Shown one piece after another: positions 46,927-54,608 of a DNA stretch of 64,000 nucleotides (its first letter is position 1; every line of letters begins with the position of its first letter). The notes under the pieces were generated by a model. It did no database searches. It was not told the origin of the DNA and worked only from the letters and a program-made list of their open reading frames with translations. Position numbers and translations under genes: made by a program. Origin of the DNA: Beijerinckiaceae bacterium (GTDB lineage: Bacteria; Pseudomonadota; Alphaproteobacteria; Rhizobiales; Beijerinckiaceae); the NCBI GenBank assembly GCA_009773635.1, contig WSYC01000009.1:1-64000 (forward strand), read 5' to 3'.

Positions 46927-47406
46927 TTACTTCTTCTTGTTCTTCGAGACGTCCCAGGCCACTTCGACCGCGCCCGAACCCGAGCCGGAAGACGTCTGCG
47001 GGGTGTAGATGACCTTGAACGACGAGAAGTTGATCGAGACGCTTTCGCTGACAAGATCATTGCCGTTCGAGCCCATGGTCTGCACCGAGGAAATCAGAAC
47101 GTCTTCGAGTTCGATGACGTAGTAATCGAGGGGCTTGGTGCCACCGGCCTTGCGGCAGGTGATCTTCGCCTTCTTGATGTGGGCGCCTTCGCAGCACTTC
47201 AGCATCAACGTCGGCGAGACCTTGCAGGCGCTCTTGTTGATGTGAACGTCCTGCACCGAAACCTTGCCGGCGCCGGAGCCGGTCGCGACATGGGATGTGC
47301 CCTGCTGGGCCATGCCGAATGTCCAGGAATCGATGTCGATTGCGTTGGTCTTGATGGCGGATTCACCCTGAAAACCATCAATTTCGAGAAACATATCTAC
47401 GGCCAT
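46927..47406 (-). CDS. hcp: type VI secretion tube protein Hcp (TssD)
   Basis: This is a 159-aa Hcp that forms the inner hexameric tube. It has the family start MFLEIDGFQGESAIKT, then HVATGSGAGKVSVQDVHINK, and the C-terminal SESVSINFSSFKVIYTPQ. A perfect AGGAGGT lies four bases before the ATG (minus strand 47411-47417), the strongest ribosome-binding site noticed in the window, consistent with a highly made protein. A Ser/Gly linker and a Lys-rich tail (SKNKKK) end the protein. It is separated from tssC by a 198-bp spacer holding a repeat. Confidence 0.95.
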   Translation of the reverse strand: MAVDMFLEIDGFQGESAIKTNAIDIDSWTFGMAQQGTSHVATGSGAGKVSVQDVHINKSACKVSPTLMLKCCEGAHIKKAKITCRKAGGTKPLDYYVIELEDVLISSVQTMGSNGNDLVSESVSINFSSFKVIYTPQTSSGSGSGAVEVAWDVSKNKKK

Positions 47407-47490
47407 GGATACCTCCTGTGTAAGCCGATTTCTGTGTAATACGGCGAGGTGTTGGGGGATGTGTGCTGCTGCACAGGGTGGGGTTGGTGC

Positions 47491-47593
47491 TAGAGCAATT
47501 TCAGTGAATTCGCATTCACTTCATTTGCTCTATCTTCTTGTTTTGTCGCATTTTCTTCACGCGAACCGGAATCCACTTCGCTTGAAAATGCTC
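47491..47593. repeat. Rhizobiales-type intergenic repeat between tssC and hcp
   Basis: On the minus strand AGAGCATTTTCAAGCGAAGT, then GGATTCCGGTTCGCGTGAAG and a T/A-rich end with AGAGCAA is a sequence type I recognise as a common dispersed repeat in Rhizobiales genomes. The left part (47491-47530) folds on itself with AGAGCAA/TTGCTCT ends. It has no coding potential and falls inside the T6SS operon between tssC and hcp. Confidence 0.65.
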
Positions 47594-47604
47594 TGGGTTC
47601 CGGC

Positions 47605-49092
47605 TCAGCCGGCTTTCGCCGGCAGCCGCGAGACGAGGCTCAGGCCAATGTCCATGCCTTCCAGCTGGTAGTGCGGGCGGAGCATGAACTTGGCGAAGTA
47701 GTAGCCAGGGTTCTCTTCGTTCTCGGTGATTTCGACCGAGGCTGCCGCGAGCGGACGGCGCGCCTTGGTTTCCTCGGTCGAGTTCACGGGATCCCCGTCG
47801 ACATAGAGGTGGATCCAGTCGTTCAACCAGCGGGTCAGCTCTTCCTTGTTCTTGGTCGAGCCGATCTTGTCGCGCACCATGCACTTCAGATAATGCGCGA
47901 AGCGGGAGACCGCGAACATGTAGGGCAGGCGGGACGAGAGGTTGTCCGACGCCGTGGCTTCGTCCGTCATCTTCTTCTTGGGGCGGTAGACGGATTGCGC
48001 GCCGATGAACGCCGCCTTGTCCGAGTTCTTGCGGTGGACAAGCGGGATGAGACCCGACTTCGCAAGCTCCGCCTCGCGGCGGTCGGTGATGGCGATCTCG
48101 GTCGGGCACTTCAGGTCAACGCCACCGTCATCGGTCGGGAAGGTATGGACCGGCAGGTTGATGACCTCGCCACCCGATTCCACGCCACGGATGCGCGTCG
48201 TCCAGCCCCATTCCTTGTAGGCACGGTTGACGTTGGCAGCCATGGCATAGGCGGCGTTCATCCAGCCATACTTGGTGCCGTCATGACCATCGGTCTCTTC
48301 CTCGAAACCGAATTCCTCGACCGGATCGGATTTCGCGCCATAGGGCAGACGGGAGAGAACACGCGGCAGGCACAGTCCGAGATAGCGGGCGTCCTCGCTG
48401 TCGCGCAGGCTCTTCCAGGCCGCGTAATCCGGCGTCTCGAAGATGGTCGAAAGGTCGCGCGGGTCGGAGAGCTGGGTCCAGCTGTCCATGCCCATCAGCG
48501 TCGGGCTGGCACCGGCGAACAGCGGCGCATGCGCGCTGGCTGCGATCTTGGTCAGGCCGCGCATGAGCTGGATGTCCATCGGCTCGTGCGAGAACTGGTA
48601 GTCAGCCACCAGCGCGCCGAAGGGCTCGCCGCCGAGCTGGCCGAATTCCTGCTCGTAGACCTGCTTGAACATCGGGCTCTGGTCCCAACGGGCGCCGGGG
48701 TAGGTGCGCAGGTTGTTGTTCAGCTCGGTCTTGCCGACATTCATGAACTTGATCTTGAGCGTCGCATCCGTCTCCGAATTGAAGACGAGATAGTTGAGGC
48801 CGCGCCAGGCGCTTTCGATCTGCTGGAATTCCGGGGCGTGCAGGATCGCATTCATCTGGTCGGAGAGCTTCTCGTCGAGCCGGGCGATCATTTCGTCGAT
48901 GGTTTCCAGCACGTCGTTCTTGACGAGTGACTGGTCCGCCAGCGCCTGGTTGACGAGCGTGGTGACCGCGTTCTCGACCTCGGTCGCGGCGCGCTCGTTG
49001 CGGGGTTTGAAGCTCTGCTTCAGGAGCGAGGTGAATTCCTCGACATCGGGGGTGGCGCCAGCTTCGACGCCTTTCTGGAGTTCGGTAGCCAT
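47605..49092 (-). CDS. tssC: type VI secretion contractile sheath large subunit TssC (VipB)
   Basis: This is a 495-aa sheath subunit. Family blocks are EFQQIESAWRGLNYLVFNSE, GEPFGALVADYQFSHEPMDI, the central LGLCLPRVLSRLPYGAKSDP and YFAKFMLRPHYQLEGMDIGL at the C-terminus. It assembles with TssB into the contractile sheath around Hcp. It follows tssB by 42 bp, and the ribosome-binding site is GAGGCAAG. Length and motifs are standard. Confidence 0.96.
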   Translation of the reverse strand: MATELQKGVEAGATPDVEEFTSLLKQSFKPRNERAATEVENAVTTLVNQALADQSLVKNDVLETIDEMIARLDEKLSDQMNAILHAPEFQQIESAWRGLNYLVFNSETDATLKIKFMNVGKTELNNNLRTYPGARWDQSPMFKQVYEQEFGQLGGEPFGALVADYQFSHEPMDIQLMRGLTKIAASAHAPLFAGASPTLMGMDSWTQLSDPRDLSTIFETPDYAAWKSLRDSEDARYLGLCLPRVLSRLPYGAKSDPVEEFGFEEETDGHDGTKYGWMNAAYAMAANVNRAYKEWGWTTRIRGVESGGEVINLPVHTFPTDDGGVDLKCPTEIAITDRREAELAKSGLIPLVHRKNSDKAAFIGAQSVYRPKKKMTDEATASDNLSSRLPYMFAVSRFAHYLKCMVRDKIGSTKNKEELTRWLNDWIHLYVDGDPVNSTEETKARRPLAAASVEITENEENPGYYFAKFMLRPHYQLEGMDIGLSLVSRLPAKAG

Positions 49093-49134
49093 GGTCTTGC
49101 CTCTTGAAGGGTTGTCGCGGGCGGGCGCGGAGCC

Positions 49135-49671
49135 TCAGCCTTTGCTGGTTTCGGAATTGGCGGTTTCGTCGGCGTCTTGCGCGGCCCGGTCCCGGAGCGC
49201 GGTCATCAGCGCGGGATCGGAGAGGAGTTCACGCAGCTTGTTCTCGGCGTTGACCTTGCCGTCCATGTAACGCTGGAGGTTCTTGAGCTGCTCGCGCGCC
49301 TCAAGGAGCTTGGCAACAGCCGGCACCTGACGGGCGACAGCGGTCGGCTTGAAGTCGTCCATTGTCTTGAACTCGAGGCTCACGCCGAGCTTCTGGCCAT
49401 TCTCGGCGCCGAGCTTGTTGTCGACGCGGAAATCGATGGCCGGGTTGATCGCGCTCATGCGGCGGTCAAAGTTGTCCATGTCGATATCGAGGAACTTGCG
49501 CTGCGCGATCTCCGGCTTCTCGACCTTCGAGGCATTGCCGGAAAGGTCAGCCAGCACGCCCATGATGAACGGCAGTTCGACCAGCTTTTCAGCGTTGTAG
49601 GGATCTTCGTAGGTGATGTGGACGCGCGGCTTGCGGTTGCGCCGGATGAATTTCTGTCCGCTATCGCTCAT
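49135..49671 (-). CDS. tssB: type VI secretion contractile sheath small subunit TssB (VipA)
   Basis: This is a 178-aa sheath protein. The N-terminal NRKPRVHITYEDPYNAEKLV and LPFIMGVLADLSGN, and the later FLDIDMDNFDRRMSAINPAI define the family. The C-terminal part is helical and charged and would interact with TssC and ClpV. It lies between tssA (105 bp upstream) and tssC (42 bp downstream). Confidence 0.95.
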   Translation of the reverse strand: MSDSGQKFIRRNRKPRVHITYEDPYNAEKLVELPFIMGVLADLSGNASKVEKPEIAQRKFLDIDMDNFDRRMSAINPAIDFRVDNKLGAENGQKLGVSLEFKTMDDFKPTAVARQVPAVAKLLEAREQLKNLQRYMDGKVNAENKLRELLSDPALMTALRDRAAQDADETANSETSKG

Positions 49672-49776
49672 GATGTCATTCCTTCTTTTGTCTGTCGTTT
49701 CCAGGGCCTGGACATTCGGTTTTGGTGTTTGCCCTCGGTGGACGGGGTGTCCGGACCGCGGGCATCGTTCAGAAAT

Positions 49777-51195
49777 CTATCGCTCTTCGGACTGGTGAAG
49801 ATGCGAGGCCGGCAGCAGTTCCTCGAGGACGGCAAGGAAATCCCGCCCGGCAAGGGCGCGGGCGCGGTCGAGGAGCAGGGGCAAGGGGCTCGAAGGCTCC
49901 TCCGACCGGTAGTAGCCGGCCACCTGCGCCATCAGATCGACAGCGTCGCGTTGAGAAAGGACCTTAAAGCGCTGCGGAATTGCCGCTGTGCGCCCGTGCA
50001 CATTGGAGATTTCGGGTTCGAATTCCGTGTTTTCAGACGCTTTTTCAGCAGCTTCGTCGTCATCGAAGGAGGTCGGTTTGTCGTCCTGTGGTCCGGGATG
50101 CTCCTCGACATCGTTCTCCTCGTCGCCGTTCTCCTCCTCGGCGGCGCCGGGCGTCTCGAAGGCGGTGAGCTGCTCCATCGCGATGTTGAATCCCGCGCCG
50201 CGCCCGATACGGATGCTGGCGGCGGGAAAGGCATCCGGCATCAGCGTGCGCAAGGCTTCGATGAAGGAGACATCCGCGAGCTGGCGGCATTGCCGCACCA
50301 GCAGCAGGCCGGGCGATGAGGGCTCGTAGCGGGCAAGGTAGGCCGCCACCGCATCCAGCGCGCCCTTGGCGGCGGCCTGCGTCGTGATCGCGGTGGCAGA
50401 TGCCGGGGATTTCTCGCCGTCTTCGCCGCGCGACATCGTGCCGGTCGCAGTGGCAGCCTGAGCCGGGCTGCGGCGGCCGATCTCGCCATCGAGCCAGGTG
50501 ATCTGGTCGCCGACGAGCTTGCGCAGGTTCGGCAGGGCAAGATCGCGTCCTGCACCGAGGTGGGTTGCGAAGGAGGCGGCGATCGCACCGAGCCCGTCGC
50601 GCAGGGTCTGCAGGGCCGCGCGGCTGGCGGTGAGTTCCGCGATGTCGGCGCGTTCGAGCGCGGCGGCGATGGCGCTCGCCTGATGCGCATCCTCGTTCTC
50701 GCGCGGTTGCACGCTTCCGGCCGCAATCAGATGGTGGCGGAACGACACCCGGCCGAGATTGCGGCTTTCGAACAGCGGCGTTGCCTGAAGCGGCATTACC
50801 GAGTGCGGCATGTCGTCGAGCGCCATCAGCACACCGCGCCTGAGCTCGATATCATCCGCCGGATGCACCGCGTCCCACTGGCGGTTGAGGAGGTCGGCCA
50901 TCCCCGCGACAACGCCCGCGAATTCCGGCAGGCGCCGGTCGAGGATCATCAGCTTGGCGACGAGCACCAGCACGCGCAGATCGCGCGAGCGCTTCAGCAG
51001 GGCGTCGGCGGCCTTGAATTCAGCCTCGAAGTTGATCTGGCTGCGCTCGAACTCTGCAAACGCCGAGGGCAGGACGCCCTCGACACGCGCGAGAAAGCCG
51101 AGGTGATCATCATCACCGGCAAGGTCGAGGTCGGGTCCGCACGCATCGTCTGCGAGTGCGGCGGCGCCGAACCATAGGGGTTCGATCTCACTCAT
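49777..51195 (-). CDS. tssA: type VI secretion protein TssA (ImpA)
   Basis: This is a 472-aa TssA that caps and organises tube/sheath growth. The N-terminal ImpA domain is at about 10-130 (RDLRVLVLVAKLMILDRRLP, LNRQWDAVHP). The middle is variable, with a very acidic stretch (EEENGDEENDVEE) around residues 355-375. The C-terminal block SQRDAVDLMAQVAGYYRSEE, PSSPLPLLLDRARALAG is of the TssA1-like type. It lies 94 bp downstream of the ompA-like gene and starts the core tssABC set. Confidence 0.9.
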   Translation of the reverse strand: MSEIEPLWFGAAALADDACGPDLDLAGDDDHLGFLARVEGVLPSAFAEFERSQINFEAEFKAADALLKRSRDLRVLVLVAKLMILDRRLPEFAGVVAGMADLLNRQWDAVHPADDIELRRGVLMALDDMPHSVMPLQATPLFESRNLGRVSFRHHLIAAGSVQPRENEDAHQASAIAAALERADIAELTASRAALQTLRDGLGAIAASFATHLGAGRDLALPNLRKLVGDQITWLDGEIGRRSPAQAATATGTMSRGEDGEKSPASATAITTQAAAKGALDAVAAYLARYEPSSPGLLLVRQCRQLADVSFIEALRTLMPDAFPAASIRIGRGAGFNIAMEQLTAFETPGAAEEENGDEENDVEEHPGPQDDKPTSFDDDEAAEKASENTEFEPEISNVHGRTAAIPQRFKVLSQRDAVDLMAQVAGYYRSEEPSSPLPLLLDRARALAGRDFLAVLEELLPASHLHQSEER

Positions 51196-51289
51196 CTGAG
51201 CAAAGTTCCTCGTTCGCGCCGCCCGGCGAACGAGGGCGCGGTGTTATGAAACGGAAAGTTTCGTCATCGGCTCGGGCGGGTCAGGCGCC

Positions 51290-51844
51290 TTATTGCGCCA
51301 GTCTTGTCTCGACGCGCCGGTTGGTCGCGTCGAGCGGGTTTTCGCTACGCGGCTTTGCGCTGCCGAAGGCTTTCGGCAGAACACGATCCCGCGGAATGCC
51401 GCGCGATTCGAGATACTGAACCACGGCCTCGGCGCGGCGGCGCGAGAGATCGAGGTTGTGCTCATCGCTGCCGCGGGCGTCCGTGTGGCCCTCAACCGCA
51501 AACCGCATCACCCTGAGGCGCGGGTCGACCAGTGCGGTGGCGAACTGGTCAAGGTTGCGCTGGGCCGCGTCGGTCAGTCGATCGGAATCGAGGCCGAACT
51601 GGATCAGAAGATCAAAGCTCGGCGCGTTCAGCGAGGCTGCGGAGGGCGGCGGCGCGGTGCGGCAGTCGGTCTCGGTGCCGATGCAGACCTTGCGCTCGGT
51701 GCCAAGGCCGCGCGGGGTGCCGAGCGCGCCGGAGAAGCGTTCAATGATCTGCTCTGCGGTGAAGGCCGGCTTGCCCTGGGCAAGGGCCAGACCGGGGGCT
51801 GTCAACAGCCCCGCGAACAGCAAACAAGCACTCAGCCGACGCAT
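51290..51844 (-). CDS. OmpA-family peptidoglycan-binding protein at the head of the T6SS operon
   Basis: This is a 184-aa exported protein. The ATG at 51844 was chosen: GGAGG lies nine bases upstream and the product starts with a clear Sec signal (MRRLSACLLFAGLLTAPGLA, cleavage near LAQG). An upstream ATG at 51853 lies directly on the Shine-Dalgarno bases. The mature part is a short linker then an OmpA domain (FGLDSDRLTDAAQRNLDQFA, EGHTDARGSDEHNLDLSRRR, ATNRRVETRL). Two cysteines (in KVCIGTETDC) may form a disulfide. A second OmpA domain occurs at the TssL C-terminus. It could anchor or sense the secretion complex at peptidoglycan (inference). Confidence 0.82.
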   Translation of the reverse strand: MRRLSACLLFAGLLTAPGLALAQGKPAFTAEQIIERFSGALGTPRGLGTERKVCIGTETDCRTAPPPSAASLNAPSFDLLIQFGLDSDRLTDAAQRNLDQFATALVDPRLRVMRFAVEGHTDARGSDEHNLDLSRRRAEAVVQYLESRGIPRDRVLPKAFGSAKPRSENPLDATNRRVETRLAQ

Positions 51845-52158
51845 CTCGGGCATCCTCCGATTGATGTTTTCGCGCGAAAGATGGCGCATTCCCGGGGGCG
51901 CGTCAACGAAACCGGGGGTTGCGGGCGTTGGGGCGGACATGGTTCTGGTCTCCTCGTGTGCATTGGCCGGGCCTCATACGGATCGGCTGCATGGTCGCCA
52001 TAAACCACACCGCACCGGGCGCAGGATGTGCTTCGTCACACTTCGGGAAGAGGCGCGAGCGGCAACACTGGGTCTCACAGGATCACGGCGCATGCTGTGC
52101 CGTGATCACTCCGATGACATCTCCGCGCGAGGCTCTCGCACGACATTGAGGAAGAACC
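51845..52158. other. 314-bp divergent promoter region of the T6SS
   Basis: This stretch separates the minus-strand ompA-like/tss operon from the plus-strand vgrG operon. It holds a 9-bp inverted repeat at 52081-52107 and no convincing sigma-54 (GG-N10-GC) element or clear sigma-70 pair. A minus-strand reading from 51940 into the ompA-like gene is not expected to be translated. No RNA gene is recognised. Confidence 0.5.
52081..52107. promoter_or_regulatory. 9-bp inverted repeat upstream of vgrG
   Basis: GATCACGGC (52081-52089) and GCCGTGATC (52099-52107) are exact reverse complements around a 9-bp spacer. The centre-to-centre distance is about 18 bp, suitable for a dimeric regulator. It ends 51 bp before the vgrG ATG and could alternatively fold in the mRNA leader. 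Confidence 0.45.
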
Positions 52159-54045
52159 ATGGCCCGCACGCCAAACCAGGATCAAAGGCCGGCAACGCTG
52201 GAAACGCCCTTTGGCAAGGACGTGCTTTCTTTCGTGAGCCTTGACGCGCATGAGGGCATCAGCACGCTGTTCAGCTTCGAGATCGAGGCCGCCAGCAAGG
52301 ATGCGGCGCTGGATTTCGACAAGGCGCTGGGGCGCAATTGCTGTGTCACCTATCGCACGCACAAGAACGCCGAGCGGCATTTCAACGGTGTGCTGACCTC
52401 CGCCGAATGGCTCGGCAAGCGCGCCGGCCTGCACCATTACCGGCTCAGGCTCGAACCCTGGCTCGCGCTGCTCGGATATACGGCCAACTGCCGGTTCTTC
52501 CAGCAGCTGAGCGTGGTCGACATTATCCGCAAGGTCTTTGCCGAAAGCGACTTCAACGACTTCGCCTTCCGGACCTCCGAGAGCTACGACCCCATTGAAT
52601 ATTGCGTCCAGTACCGCGAGACGAACCTCAATTTCGTCAGCCGCCTGATGGAGCGCTATGGCCTCTATTTCTTCTTCGAGCATTCGAAGGGCAAGCACGA
52701 GATGATCATCGCCGATGGCCGCTCGTCGCACCAGCCGGTCAAGAATCTCGCGAGCGTGCCGCTGCGGCACTCCGAGGCCAGCAATTTCCGTGATGAGCAA
52801 TATCTCTCAGGCTGGACACCGACCCGCCGCTTCGAGACCGGCAAGGTTGCCCTGAACGACTACGACTATCTCAAGCCCAACGCGTCGCTGCTCGCGCAAT
52901 CGAGCCAGCCGGGTGGCTACACCAAGGCTGACCTTGAAATCTACGATTATCACGCTTCCTACGATGAGCGCGGCAAGGGCGAAAAATTCGCCAAGTTCCG
53001 GCTCGAGGCGCGCCAATGCCTTGATTTCCGCCGCGAGGGTTCGGGCGATGCGCCCTCCATCACACCCGGCGGGTTGATCACACTGGCCGAGCATCAGGAA
53101 GGCGGCGAGAACCGCCAGTATCTCGTCGTCACCTGCCACCACCGGCTGGATGGCGATACCTACGGCTCCTCCGACCAGAGCGGCGGGGTTGGTTATCAAG
53201 GGCGCTATCTGTTCCAGCCGTCCGACCGGCCGTATCGCTCGCTGCTCCTCACGCCGAAGCCCTCGATCGCCGGGGTGCAGACCGCGAAAGTCGTCGGCAA
53301 GGAGGGCGAGGAGATCGATGTCGACGAGCACGGCCGCATCCTCGTGCAGTTCCACTGGGACAGGGACAAGAAGCAGTCCCGCCGCGTCCGCGTGGCGCAG
53401 ACATGGTCCGGCAAGAGCTGGGGCGGCATCGTGCTGCCGCGCATCGGCATGGAGGTGGTCGTCGAGTTCATCGAGGGCGATCCGGATGCGCCGCTGGTCG
53501 TTGGTTGCGTTTATAACGGCGCGAACCCGCCACCCTTCGCCCTGCCGGAGAACAAGACGATCTCGGGTGTTAAATCGCGGTCCTCGAAAGGGGATAACGG
53601 CTACAACGAGCTCATTTTCGAGGACAAGACCAATCAGGAAAAGATCCGTATTCACGGCGAGAAGGACCTCGATGTCACCGTCAAGAACGCGGAGCACCGG
53701 GAGATCGGCCGCGAATTCAAGCCGGCGCGCGGCAAGGCCTCGTGTGAAACAGTGGTCAAGGCGGGCGATCATGTCCTCAAGGTCAAGACCGGCAACCGCA
53801 AGGTGTCAGTTGGCGGCAGCCAGACGGTTGATGTCACGGAGATGATCACCACCAAGGCCGGCGTTGCCATGCAGTTCAAGGTCGGTGCAAGCAAGATCAT
53901 CATCACCTCCGCGGGCATCATCCTCGATGCGCCGACGATCACGATCAAGGGCAAGGCGGTCGCGACGGTCACCGCGCCGGTCACCAATATCGTCGGCTCG
54001 GGCCTGCTCACCCTCAAGGGTGGCTTCATGGGGATGGTGCTGTGA
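52159..54045 (+). CDS. vgrG: type VI secretion spike protein VgrG (TssI)
   Basis: This is a 628-aa spike protein. The gp27-like N-terminal region contains FVSLDAHEGISTLFSFEIEA, CVQYRETNLNFVSRLMERYG and LYFFFEHS. The gp5-like OB part has DEHGRILVQFHWDRDKKQSR, VRVAQTWSGKSWGGIVLPRI and VYNGANPPP. The C-terminal beta-prism ends GSGLLTLKGGFMGMVL. No extra effector domain follows, so this is a structural (not evolved) VgrG. AGGAAG precedes the ATG. It leads the plus-strand operon with the DUF6931-type gene and tagH, so any cargo must be carried through other proteins. Confidence 0.95.
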   Translation: MARTPNQDQRPATLETPFGKDVLSFVSLDAHEGISTLFSFEIEAASKDAALDFDKALGRNCCVTYRTHKNAERHFNGVLTSAEWLGKRAGLHHYRLRLEPWLALLGYTANCRFFQQLSVVDIIRKVFAESDFNDFAFRTSESYDPIEYCVQYRETNLNFVSRLMERYGLYFFFEHSKGKHEMIIADGRSSHQPVKNLASVPLRHSEASNFRDEQYLSGWTPTRRFETGKVALNDYDYLKPNASLLAQSSQPGGYTKADLEIYDYHASYDERGKGEKFAKFRLEARQCLDFRREGSGDAPSITPGGLITLAEHQEGGENRQYLVVTCHHRLDGDTYGSSDQSGGVGYQGRYLFQPSDRPYRSLLLTPKPSIAGVQTAKVVGKEGEEIDVDEHGRILVQFHWDRDKKQSRRVRVAQTWSGKSWGGIVLPRIGMEVVVEFIEGDPDAPLVVGCVYNGANPPPFALPENKTISGVKSRSSKGDNGYNELIFEDKTNQEKIRIHGEKDLDVTVKNAEHREIGREFKPARGKASCETVVKAGDHVLKVKTGNRKVSVGGSQTVDVTEMITTKAGVAMQFKVGASKIIITSAGIILDAPTITIKGKAVATVTAPVTNIVGSGLLTLKGGFMGMVL

Positions 54046-54608
54046 TGAGCCGCATCCGGTTTGAAACCGTCGGGGATGTCTTCGAGGCGCTGCCGACACT
54101 CGCCGAGGATATCACCGCGCGTGGATCGGGCGAGGCCCCGCTTGCGTTCATGACGAGCCTCGTTGCCGGGGAAGACCCCGCCGAGGCGCTCGCGTTCTGC
54201 GCCTATGTGCTGCCGCGTCGCGAGGCCGTCGGCTGGTATTGCCGGTCGCTGCGCGCCATCAAGGTTGCGGCGATCAGCCCGAACGATCCGGCGTTGCGCC
54301 TGGCGGAAGCCTGGGTGCGCGAACCGGGCGAGGCGCTGCGCCTCGAAGCCCTCGCGCTCGTCGAGGAACTCGACAAGACCAGGCCCGCGAGCTGGGCCGC
54401 GATCGCGACAGCCTGGTCGGGCGGCTCGCTTGCGCCGGCGGAATTTGCCGGGCAGGCCACCCGCACTGCCGCGCCCTATCTCGTTGCCAAGGCCATTCAG
54501 GCCGGGTTTTCGATGCTCATCCCGCAGCTTCCTTCCGGCGAGCAGCGTGATACGATCCGGCTCTGCATCGACGAAGGGCTTCGGATTGCCGGGAGTGAAG
54601 GGCCATGA
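54045..54608 (+). CDS. DUF6931-type T6SS-locus protein of unknown function
   Basis: This is a 187-aa protein, mostly alpha-helical by composition, without signal peptide or membrane segment. LAFMTSLVAGEDPAEALAFC and YVLPRREAVGWYCRSLRAIK resemble the DUF6931 family that I associate with type VI loci; this is from memory. Its ATG shares a base with the vgrG stop (TGATG), and tagH starts within its end (4-nt overlap), so the three are translated together. Position right after vgrG is where cargo adaptors or effectors are often encoded, but no toxin motif is seen. Confidence 0.7.
   Translation: MSRIRFETVGDVFEALPTLAEDITARGSGEAPLAFMTSLVAGEDPAEALAFCAYVLPRREAVGWYCRSLRAIKVAAISPNDPALRLAEAWVREPGEALRLEALALVEELDKTRPASWAAIATAWSGGSLAPAEFAGQATRTAAPYLVAKAIQAGFSMLIPQLPSGEQRDTIRLCIDEGLRIAGSEGP

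Noticed and set aside
51845-52158. Sigma-54 promoter for the T6SS operons
   Set aside because: No GG-N10-GC pair with a good TGGCAC/TTGCA match was found on either strand.
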